Numbered from the stretch's first letter, positions 1-9,617 are shown. The stretch is DNA of 45,460 nt from Lachnospiraceae bacterium UBA7143 (GCA_002491905.1 DKWV01000029.1:1-45460), one strand, 5' to 3'. Translations and numbers: made by a program. Notes: generated by a model from the letters alone, not told the origin.

Positions 1-1
1 A

Positions 2-21
2 ATAGGCGAAGCCTATTTTTT
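2..21 (+). terminator. Rho-independent terminator of an upstream gene
   Basis: A six-base-pair stem (ATAGGC/GCCTAT) closes on a GAA loop and runs directly into six T residues. It probably ends transcription of a gene that lies left of the window and insulates pyk from it. Confidence 0.7.
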
Positions 22-42
22 ATACTTTAGCAGGATGAATCA

Positions 43-71
43 GTGAAATTCGGTATAAAATATGGTATAAA
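43..71 (+). promoter_or_regulatory. Putative sigma-A promoter of pyk
   Basis: A -35-like GTGAAA (43-48) and a -10-like TATAAA (66-71) are separated by 17 bases, about 50 bases before the pyk start codon. A second TATAAA at 54-59 has no good -35 partner. The boxes are imperfect, so this is a prediction. Confidence 0.4.
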
Positions 72-122
72 GAAAAGTGAACAGTACAAAAATCTGGGTC
101 AGTGCCCAAGATGGAGGTAAGA

Positions 123-1538
123 ATGCGCAAAACAAAAATAGTATGTACCCTTGGCCCTTCTACGGACAATGAGGAGGTGCTGCGTCAGATGATGCTGGAG
201 GGCATGAATGTTGCCAGATGCAACTTTTCCCACGGCGTCCATGAGGATCACAAGAGAAGAATGGATGTGGTGAAGAAACTTCGGAAGGAAGTGGGGCAGC
301 CGGTGGCCATCCTGCTTGACACAAAGGGGCCGGAGGTCCGTGTGAAGAATTTTAAGGAAGGAAAAGTTGTTCTGGAGGAGGGACAGCTTTTTACGCTGAC
401 CGCAGAAGAGGTGGAAGGTACGAAGGACAAGGTGAGCGTGACTTATAACCGTCTCTATGAAGACCTGGAGGTGGGGATGCGCGTGTTGATCGACGATGGT
501 CTGATTGAGATGAGGGTGGAGAAAGTAGACAAGAGTGATATCGTCTGCCGCGTCGTAAACGGCGGTGTGGTGTCGAATCATAAAGGCGTCAACGTACCCG
601 ATGTGGATCTGTCCATGCCCTATATCAGCGACAGGGACAGGGAGGACATTCTCTTCGGCATCGAGCAGGACGTGGATTTTATTGCGGCATCCTTTGTGCA
701 GAAAAAGGAGGATATTCTGCAGCTGCGAAAGCTTCTGGAGAAAAACGGCGGCGAGGATATCAAGATCATTTCCAAGATTGAAAATGCGCAGGGCGTAGCA
801 AATATTGACGATATACTGGCGGTGTCCGACGGCATCATGGTGGCCCGGGGAGACATGGGGGTGGAGATTCCTTACGAGGAGGTGCCGGTGATCCAGAAAG
901 AGATCATCAAGAAAGTGTACCGTGCGGGCAAACAGGTCATCACGGCCACACAGATGTTAGAGTCCATGATAAAAAATCCAAGACCTACCCGGGCGGAGAC
1001 CACTGATGTGGCCAACGCGGTCTATGACGGCACAAGCGCGATCATGCTCTCAGGGGAAACGGCGGCGGGTTCCTATCCTGTGGAGGCGGTGAAAACGATG
1101 GTCAGGATTGCGGAGCGCACGGAGCAGGATGTGGACTACCGCAAGCGGTTTTTCCTGCTGGAGCGGGAGGCGAATCCCGACGTGACGGACGCAATCTGCC
1201 ATGCCACCTGCACGACGGCCCTCGACCTGAACGCGAAAGCCATCGTGACGGTCACAAAGTCTGGCAGATCCGCCAGAATGATATCCCGTTACCGTCCCAA
1301 GAGCGATATCATAAGCTGTGCCACCACCGAGAAGGTGTGCAGGCAGCTCTCCCTGACATGGGGTGTTGTGCCGCTTCTGATTAAGGAGGAGAAGGACGCT
1401 TATGTGCTCTTTGACAAGGCCATTGCGGCGGCGGAAAAGAAGGGACTTTTGCAGAAGGGCGACCTGACAGTCATTACCTCCGGGGTGCCTATTGGAATTT
1501 CAGGTACCACAAATATGATTAAAGTACAAATTTTATAA
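123..1538 (+). CDS. pyk: Pyruvate kinase
   Basis: Catalyses the last step of glycolysis in the cytoplasm: phosphoenolpyruvate plus ADP gives pyruvate plus ATP. The 471-residue protein begins with the family signature KTKIVCTLGPS. It carries the barrel motifs LLDTKGPEVR, KIENAQGV (substrate lysine region), MVARGDMGVEIP and TRAETTDVANAV, and the segment IMLSGETAAGSYPVEAV. The length fits the short form without the extra C-terminal PEP-utiliser domain of Bacillus enzymes. The ATG at 123 was preferred over the GTG at 102 because GGAGGT (113-118) lies 4 bases before it, while the longer start would place the ribosome binding site inside the gene. It is monocistronic, and its last 6 bases overlap the end of the convergent phosphoesterase gene; no separate terminator is visible. 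Confidence 0.97.
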   Translation: MRKTKIVCTLGPSTDNEEVLRQMMLEGMNVARCNFSHGVHEDHKRRMDVVKKLRKEVGQPVAILLDTKGPEVRVKNFKEGKVVLEEGQLFTLTAEEVEGTKDKVSVTYNRLYEDLEVGMRVLIDDGLIEMRVEKVDKSDIVCRVVNGGVVSNHKGVNVPDVDLSMPYISDRDREDILFGIEQDVDFIAASFVQKKEDILQLRKLLEKNGGEDIKIISKIENAQGVANIDDILAVSDGIMVARGDMGVEIPYEEVPVIQKEIIKKVYRAGKQVITATQMLESMIKNPRPTRAETTDVANAVYDGTSAIMLSGETAAGSYPVEAVKTMVRIAERTEQDVDYRKRFFLLEREANPDVTDAICHATCTTALDLNAKAIVTVTKSGRSARMISRYRPKSDIISCATTEKVCRQLSLTWGVVPLLIKEEKDAYVLFDKAIAAAEKKGLLQKGDLTVITSGVPIGISGTTNMIKVQIL

Positions 1539-2423
1539 TAAGGAAACCGGCCCGGAGATGACTTCCCGCGCCACATAGAGCGTGCTGTCCGCACGGGTGG
1601 TCATACTCCATTTGACTAGCGTCATGGCCATGCGCTCAATTTCGATGCAGGTGATGCAGCGGGGATGGACGCAGCTTCCAGTGTTATAGTAATGGGCCGG
1701 ACCGTCCGGCAGTACCGGGCGGTGCGTGTGCCCGGTGATCAGAATGCGGTGTTTTTCCTGTGCCCATCGGTTCAGGAGGATTTCGCATTTGTTTTTAATA
1801 CGGTAATTTTTTGCGGCGCTTGTAGGGTCGAGCACGCCCAGATTTTCCAGCGGATTCCAGACATACCGCACAAGGAAACGGGAGATGGGCCAGAGCGTGG
1901 AGTTGAGCAGGCTGGCCTGGTGTCCGTGGGTCAGGTAAAGAGATACCCGGGGCGTGTGGGCAGGCGGCGTGCCTGTGGTAAGGATAATGCCTTCGTGGAA
2001 AGTGAGGTCAGGAAAGAGGGGCTGCATCTGCTGGGACTGCGTACAGAAAAACGTACTGCAGCTTTTGGCGGGGTAGTTTTTCTTTCGCTTTACAATGTCG
2101 TGGTTGCCGTAGAGCAGATACAGCCGGTTTTCCTGGTAAAATAGTTTGAAAAGCCAGAACACATTGCTGTGCACATCAATGATATTCTTCATATTTCTGT
2201 TTTCCCAAAGTTCATCCCCGTCCCCCAGTTCGATATAGGTAAAGCCCTGCCGGTAATAGTGTTCCAGCGCGGCAAAATACAGATGCTGGTTTTTTAGAAA
2301 ATTATCGGAGGAGGTGCCGATGCCTCTGTGACAGTCGCTCACGAGGACATAGCGGGAGCGGTTTGTGAGAGGCAGCAGGGGAGCGTTTAGGAAAGCGTGG
2401 TCAAGACGTGAGTATGCGCTCAT
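1533..2423 (-). CDS. Calcineurin-like metallophosphoesterase
   Basis: A 296-residue two-metal phosphoesterase; the substrate cannot be read from sequence. All metal-binding motifs are visible: DCHRG (about residues 30-34), GDGDE (67-71), GNHD (106-109), a later THGHQ and GHTHRP. Start choice: the ATG at 2423 overlaps the stop of the DUF4474 gene as ATGA, a classic translational coupling, and a G-rich stretch lies upstream. An in-frame ATG at 2456 is possible but would overlap the upstream gene by 37 bases. No signal peptide or membrane segment is seen, so it is probably cytoplasmic. The two genes form a minus-strand operon converging on pyk. Confidence 0.88.
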   Translation of the reverse strand: MSAYSRLDHAFLNAPLLPLTNRSRYVLVSDCHRGIGTSSDNFLKNQHLYFAALEHYYRQGFTYIELGDGDELWENRNMKNIIDVHSNVFWLFKLFYQENRLYLLYGNHDIVKRKKNYPAKSCSTFFCTQSQQMQPLFPDLTFHEGIILTTGTPPAHTPRVSLYLTHGHQASLLNSTLWPISRFLVRYVWNPLENLGVLDPTSAAKNYRIKNKCEILLNRWAQEKHRILITGHTHRPVLPDGPAHYYNTGSCVHPRCITCIEIERMAMTLVKWSMTTRADSTLYVAREVISGPVSLL

Positions 2424-3331
2424 GGCCGGTGCCCCCTGCAATGGCGTTTGTGGCATCGTCTGTTAAACCGGCGCAGTCTGAGAAGCTTCCGAAAGGCCAG
2501 GGGAAGATAGTAGTAGAGATAGAGAATCCGGTCTTCGGTACAGACAAAGGGTCTGGTTACCCACAGATAGAGTTTACAGAAGATTCGGTTTTTCCATTGG
2601 GAGTACCGGCGATAAAAGCGCGTGATGCAGCGATATTTTGTGGAATTTCTCCGAAAGACAAAGCAGACGCTGAGTCCCCTGACAGACAGGCAGTCTTCGG
2701 GGCAGCCCGCCCGCTTCAGGCCGTTTGTGAAAGCGGAGAGCATTTCCCGGTTGGGGAAGCAGACGCAGCATTCCATAACAAGGGAGGAGGGCTTGGAAAA
2801 GCACCCTGTGAGAAAGGCGGTAAGCCACCAGTGGCGGTCGGAATTGCAGATACATTCATTGTCGTTCCGGCAGAGGCGGAAAGAACAGTCCAGCATTTCA
2901 TTTCCTTCCGCACAGGAGAACCAGGCGGTTTTGTAGTCGCTCTCCGGGATAATGGTATCCGCATGGTATATGCCGATTTCGGCTCCGGTATTGATACCGT
3001 ACTGCCCTTTCCAGAATTCAATCAGCCAGGTCCTGCCCCGGTAGTCGAAATAGACGGGAAGAGAATCGAAAACCATCTGGAAACGGGGCGCCATATAGTC
3101 GTATAGCCATGTGTAACCGGCCTGCTTCTGGGGCGCGTCCATTGTGGAGGAAAAGAACCCGCAGTCACAGTGATAATCGTAACCAAAGGGATATACCAGC
3201 TCGTTCAGGAGGGAGCATTTGGTACAGCAGTCCATAGAATTGATTCTGCAGATGATTTTTTTCCTGTGGCACTGAAAGAAGATACAGCCGAGAAGGGCGA
3301 TGAGAAGCAAAGCAAAAAGTAAGAAATACAT
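2420..3331 (-). CDS. DUF4474-type membrane-anchored protein
   Basis: A 303-residue protein of unknown function that I recognise as similar to DUF4474 proteins of Clostridia. It opens with one hydrophobic segment (residues 2-20) followed by basic residues, which suggests an N-terminal membrane anchor. A cysteine cluster (MDCCTKCS) and the conserved core around PVYFDYRGRTWLIEFWKGQY and INTGAEIGIY come next. The C-terminal 40 residues are very rich in arginine, histidine and tyrosine. It is the first gene of a minus-strand pair and is coupled by an ATGA overlap to the phosphoesterase. Neither reaction nor partner can be named; the family assignment is from memory and was not searched. Confidence 0.75.
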   Translation of the reverse strand: MYFLLFALLLIALLGCIFFQCHRKKIICRINSMDCCTKCSLLNELVYPFGYDYHCDCGFFSSTMDAPQKQAGYTWLYDYMAPRFQMVFDSLPVYFDYRGRTWLIEFWKGQYGINTGAEIGIYHADTIIPESDYKTAWFSCAEGNEMLDCSFRLCRNDNECICNSDRHWWLTAFLTGCFSKPSSLVMECCVCFPNREMLSAFTNGLKRAGCPEDCLSVRGLSVCFVFRRNSTKYRCITRFYRRYSQWKNRIFCKLYLWVTRPFVCTEDRILYLYYYLPLAFRKLLRLRRFNRRCHKRHCRGHRP

Positions 3332-3447
3332 AACTTAATATCCTGTGTCGTTTTACTCTATTTTATGTCGAAACAGGAGAAACGGTTCGGCGGGGACGGG
3401 CTGTATTCTATGCCGCAGCCCCTGTCGCCTGCGGACGGTATAAGCTT

Positions 3448-4440
3448 TTATGGGACAAGGAACAGGCAGGCCAGGGGCACTGTCACAAGGCTCAAAACAG
3501 TAGTCAGGATAATACCCTGAGAGATGGAGTCTGTTTCCATGTCCATCTGTTTCGCCAGCATGAGCGGCATATTGGCGGCAGGCACCGCAACCATCAGGAG
3601 CATGGTGTTCAGAATCAGGCTGTTATGGATGAACATGCGCATCAGCAGGACACAGCCAATGGGTACGAGAACTTGCCTGAGCACGGTGAAAGCGTAGAGC
3701 TTCGGGTGGGAGAAAATGTCTTTTGGCGCCATCTGTGCCACGGATACGCCCAGCACCAGCATGGACAAAAGGGTGGTAGCGCGCCCGGCGTATGTGAGAG
3801 TGGAAGAGATAATGACAGGCACATGAAAATTGCCCAGATAAAAGAGGATCGTAACCGCGGCGGAGATCGTGCCCGCGTTGACGAGCTTTTGCAGGCGGCC
3901 GGATGCGTGCGATGCGGAACCCGTCATGTCCTGCCGCGCCTGTTCTGCGGGAAGCGCCCTGTCCTCACCGATTTGTCCTGCAGCAGCTCTCTGCAGGAGA
4001 GAGACGCCGAAGGTGTAGATCAGCAGGTTGAAGAGCAGATTAAAAATGGAGACAAAAATCAGGGATTCGCTGCCGAGTACCGCAGAAGCCAGAGGGATGC
4101 CGATAAAGCCCACATTGCCGAAAACGGTCAGCATCTGGTAGGCGTAGTGGAGATTTTTCGGCACGCGCAGGACATAGGGGAGCAGAAAAGCCACGGCAAT
4201 TAGAATGGCAAAAATAGCTGCATAGGCAGCTAAAGCAATGCCGAGATCGCCGAGGGAGGCTTTGGGGCCGTCGTCTAAAGCGGAGCAGATTAAGAGCGCC
4301 GGGTTGGTGACGTTGATGATAAGTCCGGATATCTGCTTGGACCCTTCCTCCGAAAGCATCTTGCGTCGGTAAAGGATCATGCCGATACCGATCAGGATGA
4401 AGATGATAACCATTTGCTGTAGTACGACTGTGATACTCAT
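3448..4440 (-). CDS. AEC (auxin efflux carrier) family transporter
   Basis: A 330-residue integral membrane protein with about ten hydrophobic helices in two halves, separated by a polar stretch near residues 150-190 (QIGEDRALPAEQARQD). Conserved AEC features include INVTNPALLI near residue 45 and GNVGFIGIPLASAV near residue 110; the C-terminal half contains AVPAANMPLMLA. Family members export or exchange small organic acids and related compounds; the substrate here is unknown. AAGAGGGA lies before the ATG at 4440. It is divergent from glpK and separate from the DUF4474 pair by 116 bases with no clear terminator. Confidence 0.9.
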   Translation of the reverse strand: MSITVVLQQMVIIFILIGIGMILYRRKMLSEEGSKQISGLIINVTNPALLICSALDDGPKASLGDLGIALAAYAAIFAILIAVAFLLPYVLRVPKNLHYAYQMLTVFGNVGFIGIPLASAVLGSESLIFVSIFNLLFNLLIYTFGVSLLQRAAAGQIGEDRALPAEQARQDMTGSASHASGRLQKLVNAGTISAAVTILFYLGNFHVPVIISSTLTYAGRATTLLSMLVLGVSVAQMAPKDIFSHPKLYAFTVLRQVLVPIGCVLLMRMFIHNSLILNTMLLMVAVPAANMPLMLAKQMDMETDSISQGIILTTVLSLVTVPLACLFLVP

Positions 4441-4566
4441 ATATTTCCCTCTTTCGCTGAACGCTTAGTCATATTATTGCCGGATGTGCTCCGGAAATTG
4501 CGGGGCAGGGTTTGCACGGGCAGCCTGCCTCGAATAATTATAGTACATTTTCTCAAAAATGGAAGA

Positions 4567-4595
4567 TTGTTTTTATCCTGCACTCGTTATATACT
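4567..4595 (+). promoter_or_regulatory. Putative glpK promoter
   Basis: TTGTTT (4567-4572) and TATACT (4590-4595) are 17 bases apart, placing transcription start about 22 bases before the glpK start codon. The -10 box matches at 5 of 6 positions but the -35 is weak, which would be compatible with an activated promoter. No operator is obvious. Confidence 0.45.
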
Positions 4596-4624
4596 TAGAA
4601 CAACTGATTTATGTGGAGGTATCT

Positions 4625-6124
4625 ATGCAGAAATATATTATGGCGCTGGATCAGGGGACGACCAGCTCCCGCTGCATTTTGTTTGATAAAAAGGGTAATA
4701 TCTGCAGTATGGCACAGAAGGAATTTACGCAGATTTACCCGCAGGCCGGATGGGTGGAACACAATCCGCGGGAGATATGGGCATCGCAGCTTGCGGTGGC
4801 GATCGAGGCGATGGCGAACATCGGCGCGGACGCGTCGCAGATTTCTGGCATTGGCATTACGAACCAGCGGGAGACCACAATCGTGTGGGACAGGGAAACC
4901 GGAGAGCCGGTGTACAATGCGATTGTGTGGCAGTGCCGGAGAACAGCGGAGTTTATCGACGGATTGAAGGCGCAGGGTTATACGGAGATGATACGGGCGA
5001 AGACGGGACTGGTGCCGGACGCCTATTTTTCCGGGAGCAAGATTGCCTGGATTCTGGATCACGTGGAGGGTGCGCGGGAGAGAGCGGAGCGCGGGGAACT
5101 GCTGTTTGGCACGGTGGATTCCTGGCTGATCTGGAAGCTGACAAAGGGCAGGGTGCATGCCACCGATTACACCAATGCCTCCCGCACGATGCTTTATAAT
5201 ATTCATACTTTAGAGTGGGACGGGGAGCTTCTCTCCATGCTGCGGATTCCCCGGCAGATGCTGCCAAAGGTACTGCCTTCGGGCGCGGTGTTCGGCGAGA
5301 GCGATACGAGTATCTTCGGCGCGCCTGTTCCCATTGCGGGGGCGGCGGGCGACCAGCAGGCGGCGCTTTTCGGCCAGTGCTGTTTCAAACCGGGACAGGT
5401 GAAGAACACTTACGGCACAGGATGTTTCCTCCTGATGAATACGGGGAAGGAAGCGATTGCCTCGGAGAGCGGCCTTCTCACCACAATCGCGGCGGGGGAT
5501 TCCCTTGAGCCCGAGTATGCTTTGGAAGGAAGCGTGTTTGTGGCGGGCGCGGCGGTACAGTGGATGCGGGACGAGATGCGGATGATGAAGATAGCCCAGC
5601 ATTCGGAAAAGTACGCCATGCGCGTACCGGACACAAACGGAGTTTATGTGGTGCCCGCCTTTGTGGGCATGGGAACGCCCTACTGGAACCCGTACGCGCG
5701 GGGCACCGTGGTGGGTATTACGAGAGGCTGCCAGAAGGAGCATTTTGTGCGGGCTGTATTGGAGTCCATTGCCTATCAGTCGATGGATGTACTGAAAGCG
5801 ATGGAGGAGGACGCCGGGATTCCGCTTGGCGAATTGAAGGTGGACGGCGGCGCAAGCGCCAACGATTTCCTGATGCAGTTCCAGGCGGATATCACGGGAC
5901 AGACGGTGCACAGACCGAGCTGTATTGAGACGACGGCTCTGGGAGCGGCTTATCTGGCGGGGCTTTCGGTAGGCTACTGGAAGGACAGAGAGGAGATCTG
6001 CGAAAACTGGCAGCTCGGAAAACGTTTTGACGTGACGATGGAAGAGGAGACCAGAAAGCAGCTTGTGAAAGGATGGAAACGCGCCGTCAGATGTGCGCTT
6101 GCGTGGGCGGATGACGGGGAGTAA
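4625..6124 (+). CDS. glpK: Glycerol kinase
   Basis: Phosphorylates glycerol with ATP to sn-glycerol 3-phosphate in the cytoplasm, feeding glycolysis and lipid synthesis. The 499-residue length is typical of the FGGY family. Visible motifs are MALDQGTTSSR (N-terminal phosphate loop), GITNQRETT, GAAGDQQAALFGQ, KNTYGTGCF and DGGASANDFLMQF (C-terminal nucleotide site). The start at 4625 (MQKYIMALD) follows GGAGGT at 4615-4620; the frame is open further upstream but those codons would precede the ribosome binding site. It is the first gene of a run with the alpha-galactosidase (34 bases downstream), aminotransferase, patatin and uppP. No facilitator or dehydrogenase gene adjoins it. Confidence 0.97.
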   Translation: MQKYIMALDQGTTSSRCILFDKKGNICSMAQKEFTQIYPQAGWVEHNPREIWASQLAVAIEAMANIGADASQISGIGITNQRETTIVWDRETGEPVYNAIVWQCRRTAEFIDGLKAQGYTEMIRAKTGLVPDAYFSGSKIAWILDHVEGARERAERGELLFGTVDSWLIWKLTKGRVHATDYTNASRTMLYNIHTLEWDGELLSMLRIPRQMLPKVLPSGAVFGESDTSIFGAPVPIAGAAGDQQAALFGQCCFKPGQVKNTYGTGCFLLMNTGKEAIASESGLLTTIAAGDSLEPEYALEGSVFVAGAAVQWMRDEMRMMKIAQHSEKYAMRVPDTNGVYVVPAFVGMGTPYWNPYARGTVVGITRGCQKEHFVRAVLESIAYQSMDVLKAMEEDAGIPLGELKVDGGASANDFLMQFQADITGQTVHRPSCIETTALGAAYLAGLSVGYWKDREEICENWQLGKRFDVTMEEETRKQLVKGWKRAVRCALAWADDGE

Positions 6125-6158
6125 GGCGGGCGATAAACCGCGGAAAGGAAAACAGACA

Positions 6159-8372
6159 ATGAACATCACTTACAATGAAAAAAACCGAATCTTTAAACTG
6201 GACACGCCCCACACAAGCTACTGTATTGGTGTGGTGGATGAGGAAAACTTTCTGGGACATGTGTACTACGGCAGGAGCCTCGGGTCGGATGATCTGGCGT
6301 ATCTGATGCGCACCGGGGAACCTCCCTTTGTCCCTTCGGAGAACAACAGGGACAGAGCCTCCTTTTTAGATACGTTCCCGATGGAGTATACGGGACATAA
6401 TCTGGGAGACTACCGGGACGGCACACTGTCGGTGCGCACGCTGCCGGGACATACGGGAGTGTCGCTCTCCTATGTGTCGCACTGTATTTATGAGGGAAAG
6501 AAGGCGCTGGAAGGACTGCCGGCGACCTTTGGCGGAAAAAATGAGTGTAAGACGCTGGAGATTACCTGTGAAGATGCGGTATTAAAATTGCAGGTGGTTT
6601 TATCGTACAGTATTTTTGCGGACACGGACGCCATTGCCAGAAGCGTGCGTGTGGTAAACAATGGCGGCGAGGCGGTTTATCTGACAAAAGTGTTGTCCGC
6701 CTGCATAGATATGGACAATGACAATTACGAAATGATTACCCTGCACGGTTCCTGGGCGAGGGAGCGTGCGATCCAGACGTATCCGATCAGGAAAGGAAAG
6801 CAGAGCGTCGGTTCGGTGCGCGGGGAGTCCAGCCATCAGGAACATCCCTTTATGGCGTGGAAGAGCAGGACGGCGACGCAGGAGACGGGCGACGTTTACG
6901 CCATGAACTTTGTCTATTCCGGCAACTTTCTTGCGCAGATCGAGGAGAACCAGTTCGGCAGCATCCGCGCGATGATGGGGATTCATCCGGAGGATTTCTG
7001 CTGGAAACTTTCGCCGGGCGAGAGCTTTCAGGCGCCGGAAGTGATCTGCATGTATTCCGCGGAGGGGCTTGGCGGTATGACCAGAAACTTTCACGAACTG
7101 TACCGCAATCATCTGATCCGGGGCAGTTATAAGGATAAAAAGAGGCCGATCCTGATCAATAACTGGGAGGCAACTTACTTTGACTTTGATACGGAGAAAC
7201 TTCTGGATATCGCCAGGCAGGCGTTTGCGCTTGGCATAGAAATGCTCGTTATGGACGATGGATGGTTCGGCCACAGGAACGACGATAATTCCAGTCTGGG
7301 CGACTGGTTTGTGAATGAGGAAAAGATAAAGGGCGGGCTTAAATATCTGGTGGACGAGGTGAATAAGCTGGGGATGAAGTTCGGCATCTGGGTGGAGCCG
7401 GAGATGATTTCCCCTGATTCCGATTTGTATAAGGAGCATCCTGACTGGGCGATCCAGATTCCCGGCAGGGTAGGGAGCCTCGCCAGAAACCAGTATGTGC
7501 TTGACCTGACGCGCAGGGAGGTGCGGAACTGTGTCTATGACAGGATTGCGGCAGTGCTTCGGAGCGCCAATATCGAGTATGTGAAGTGGGATATGAACAG
7601 ACAGCTTTCCGATTTCGGCAGTTTCGGTCTTCCGGCGGACAGGCAGGGAGAGCTGGTACACAGACAGACGCTTGCCCTCTATGAGATGCAGGAGAGGCTG
7701 ATTACGGACTTCCCTGAACTTCTGCTGGAGAACTGTTCCGGCGGCGGGGCCAGATTCGATCCGGGGATGCTCTACTACAGTCCCCAGATTTGGTGCTCAG
7801 ATGACGCGGACGCCATAGAGCGGCTGTCCATTCAGGCGGGTACGGCGCTCGTTTATCCGCTTTCCACGATGGGGGCCCATGTGTCCGACTGCCCGAACCA
7901 CACGGTGGGCAGGACGACACCCTTTGAGACGAGGGGATATGTAGCGCTGGCGGGCACTTTCGGCTATGAGCTGGACGTGACGAAAATTCCCGAGGCGGAC
8001 CGGGAGATGATCCCGGACCAGGTGGCTATGTACCACAAATATAACGATCTGGTTCGCCAGGGCGACTATTACCGCATCGCCCACTATGCGGAGAATCATT
8101 TTTACGACTGCTATGCGGTGGTGGCGAAGGATAAGAGCGAGGCACTTGTCACCTATGTACAGGTGTTGAACCGTCCCAACTTCCACAGCAGAAGAATCTG
8201 TATTCCGGGGCTTGACCCGGAGAAGACCTATGTGATTGAGAATGCGGCGGACTGGCCGGAAATCCGGCAGACTGAGTACAGGGGCGACACGCTGCACTAC
8301 GCGGGTATAAATATCCCGCCGATCAGTGGGGACTTTAAGGCAAGGCTGCTGCATTTGAAGGTAAGCAGATAG
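6159..8372 (+). CDS. Alpha-galactosidase, GH36 family
   Basis: Hydrolyses terminal alpha-1,6-galactose from melibiose, raffinose-type sugars or galactomannan fragments. The 737-residue protein has the GH36 layout: N-terminal beta-sandwich, a central barrel (about residues 330-650) and a C-terminal sheet domain. MDDGWFG lies at the start of the barrel; KWDMNR carries the nucleophile Asp478 and CSDDADA the acid/base Asp548. These numbers coincide with those I recall for Geobacillus stearothermophilus GH36 enzymes. There is no signal peptide, so the enzyme is intracellular and depends on an uptake system not in this window. The start at 6159 (MNITYN) follows GGAAAGGA; upstream in-frame codons overlap glpK and lack a site. 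It is probably cotranscribed with glpK and the aminotransferase. Confidence 0.95.
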   Translation: MNITYNEKNRIFKLDTPHTSYCIGVVDEENFLGHVYYGRSLGSDDLAYLMRTGEPPFVPSENNRDRASFLDTFPMEYTGHNLGDYRDGTLSVRTLPGHTGVSLSYVSHCIYEGKKALEGLPATFGGKNECKTLEITCEDAVLKLQVVLSYSIFADTDAIARSVRVVNNGGEAVYLTKVLSACIDMDNDNYEMITLHGSWARERAIQTYPIRKGKQSVGSVRGESSHQEHPFMAWKSRTATQETGDVYAMNFVYSGNFLAQIEENQFGSIRAMMGIHPEDFCWKLSPGESFQAPEVICMYSAEGLGGMTRNFHELYRNHLIRGSYKDKKRPILINNWEATYFDFDTEKLLDIARQAFALGIEMLVMDDGWFGHRNDDNSSLGDWFVNEEKIKGGLKYLVDEVNKLGMKFGIWVEPEMISPDSDLYKEHPDWAIQIPGRVGSLARNQYVLDLTRREVRNCVYDRIAAVLRSANIEYVKWDMNRQLSDFGSFGLPADRQGELVHRQTLALYEMQERLITDFPELLLENCSGGGARFDPGMLYYSPQIWCSDDADAIERLSIQAGTALVYPLSTMGAHVSDCPNHTVGRTTPFETRGYVALAGTFGYELDVTKIPEADREMIPDQVAMYHKYNDLVRQGDYYRIAHYAENHFYDCYAVVAKDKSEALVTYVQVLNRPNFHSRRICIPGLDPEKTYVIENAADWPEIRQTEYRGDTLHYAGINIPPISGDFKARLLHLKVSR

Positions 8373-8407
8373 AGTAATCAAATCAATATAGAAATGGAGA
8401 CACAGAT

Positions 8408-9592
8408 ATGATCGTACAAAAATACAAGGATATGTTACAGGGGAAATCGGTGATCCGGCAGCTCTCGGAGTTCGCCACGGCAAGGGGGCAGGAGATCGGC
8501 TACGAGAATGTGTTTGACTATAGCCTCGGGAATCCTTCAGTGCCGGTGCCGCAGGAGTTTACGGACACAATGATAAAGATGCTGCAGGAGAGAAACCCGA
8601 TGGAGCTGCACGGCTACAGCCAGAGTCTTGGGATTCCTTCCGTCAGGGAGAAGGTGGCGGCCTCCCTCAATAAGAGGTTCGGAATGAACTACACGGGAAA
8701 CCATATCTTTATGACCACTGGCGCGGCGGGAGCCATTGCCCATGCGCTGCGTGTTGTGGCGGAGCCGGGGGATGAGGTGATCACCTTTGCGCCCTATTTT
8801 CCGGAGTATGCGCCGTATGTGAATCTGACGGGGGCGATCCTTAAGGTGGTGCCCGCCGATACCGAGAGTTTTCAGATTAATTTCGAGGCCTTTGAGGAGA
8901 TGCTGACGGAGAAGGTGGCGGCGGTTCTGATTAACACGCCGAACAATCCTTCGGGCATGGTTTATTCTACGGAGACGATGCAGAGACTTGCGCGGATCAT
9001 GGAGGAAAAACAGAAGCGGTACGGGCATGACATTTTCCTGATTTCCGACGAGCCTTACAGGGAGATTGTCTTTGAGGGTGTGGATTCGCCTTACCCTTCC
9101 GCGTTTTATGACAATTCCCTTTCCTGCTATTCCTTTTCCAAGTCCCTTTCCCTGCCGGGAGAGCGGATCGGTTATGTGGCGGTGAATCCGAAGTGCACGG
9201 ACGCAGGATTAATCAGTGTGATGTGCAGTCAGATTTCCAGGGGAACGGGGCACAACTGTCCGCCTTCCATTATTCAGCTCGCGGTGGCCGAAGTGCTTGA
9301 CCTGACCGCAGATTTATCGGTCTATGAGACGAATATGAACATATTATATAAGGAACTTACGGATCTTGGTATTGAGTGCGTGCGCCCGGGAGGAACCTTC
9401 TATATGTTTCCGAAATCCCCGGAACCGGATGCGGTGGCGTTTTCCGAGAAAGCGAAAAAGTACGATCTGATTCTGGTGCCCAGCGACAGCTTTGGTGTGA
9501 AGGGTTATTTTCGGATTGCCTACTGTATCGACACGGAGAAGGTGGAGCGCTCGCTTGAGGCGTTTCGGAGGTTTATAAAGGAGACTTACTGA
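8408..9592 (+). CDS. Pyridoxal-phosphate aminotransferase, class I/II
   Basis: A 394-residue fold-type I aminotransferase transferring the amino group between an amino acid and a 2-oxo acid. The PLP lysine is Lys245 in SFSKSLSLPGERIGY. Other landmarks are YSLGNPSVP near residue 38, the cofactor-binding TTGAAGAI near 100, NTPNNPSGMVY near 180 (Asn contacting PLP) and SDEPYREI near 218. The final arginine region FRIAYC is present. The amino-acid specificity cannot be told from sequence; relatives act on aspartate, alanine or aromatic amino acids. It sits 35 bases after the alpha-galactosidase and 25 before the patatin gene, consistent with one transcript, though no shared pathway is evident. 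Confidence 0.92.
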   Translation: MIVQKYKDMLQGKSVIRQLSEFATARGQEIGYENVFDYSLGNPSVPVPQEFTDTMIKMLQERNPMELHGYSQSLGIPSVREKVAASLNKRFGMNYTGNHIFMTTGAAGAIAHALRVVAEPGDEVITFAPYFPEYAPYVNLTGAILKVVPADTESFQINFEAFEEMLTEKVAAVLINTPNNPSGMVYSTETMQRLARIMEEKQKRYGHDIFLISDEPYREIVFEGVDSPYPSAFYDNSLSCYSFSKSLSLPGERIGYVAVNPKCTDAGLISVMCSQISRGTGHNCPPSIIQLAVAEVLDLTADLSVYETNMNILYKELTDLGIECVRPGGTFYMFPKSPEPDAVAFSEKAKKYDLILVPSDSFGVKGYFRIAYCIDTEKVERSLEAFRRFIKETY

Positions 9593-9617
9593 TCTTAGGG
9601 AGAAAGGAAGTTTAATT

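Noticed and set aside
2408..3106. Plus-strand open frame of 232 codons opposite the DUF4474 gene
   Set aside because: Shadow of the minus-strand gene, which has conserved motifs and an ATGA-coupled neighbour.
6600..7661. Minus-strand open frame of 353 codons opposite the alpha-galactosidase gene
   Set aside because: Antisense to the conserved GH36 catalytic barrel; composition and lack of start signals mark it as a shadow. Similar long antisense frames over glpK (5210-6169) and the giant secreted gene were rejected for the same reason.
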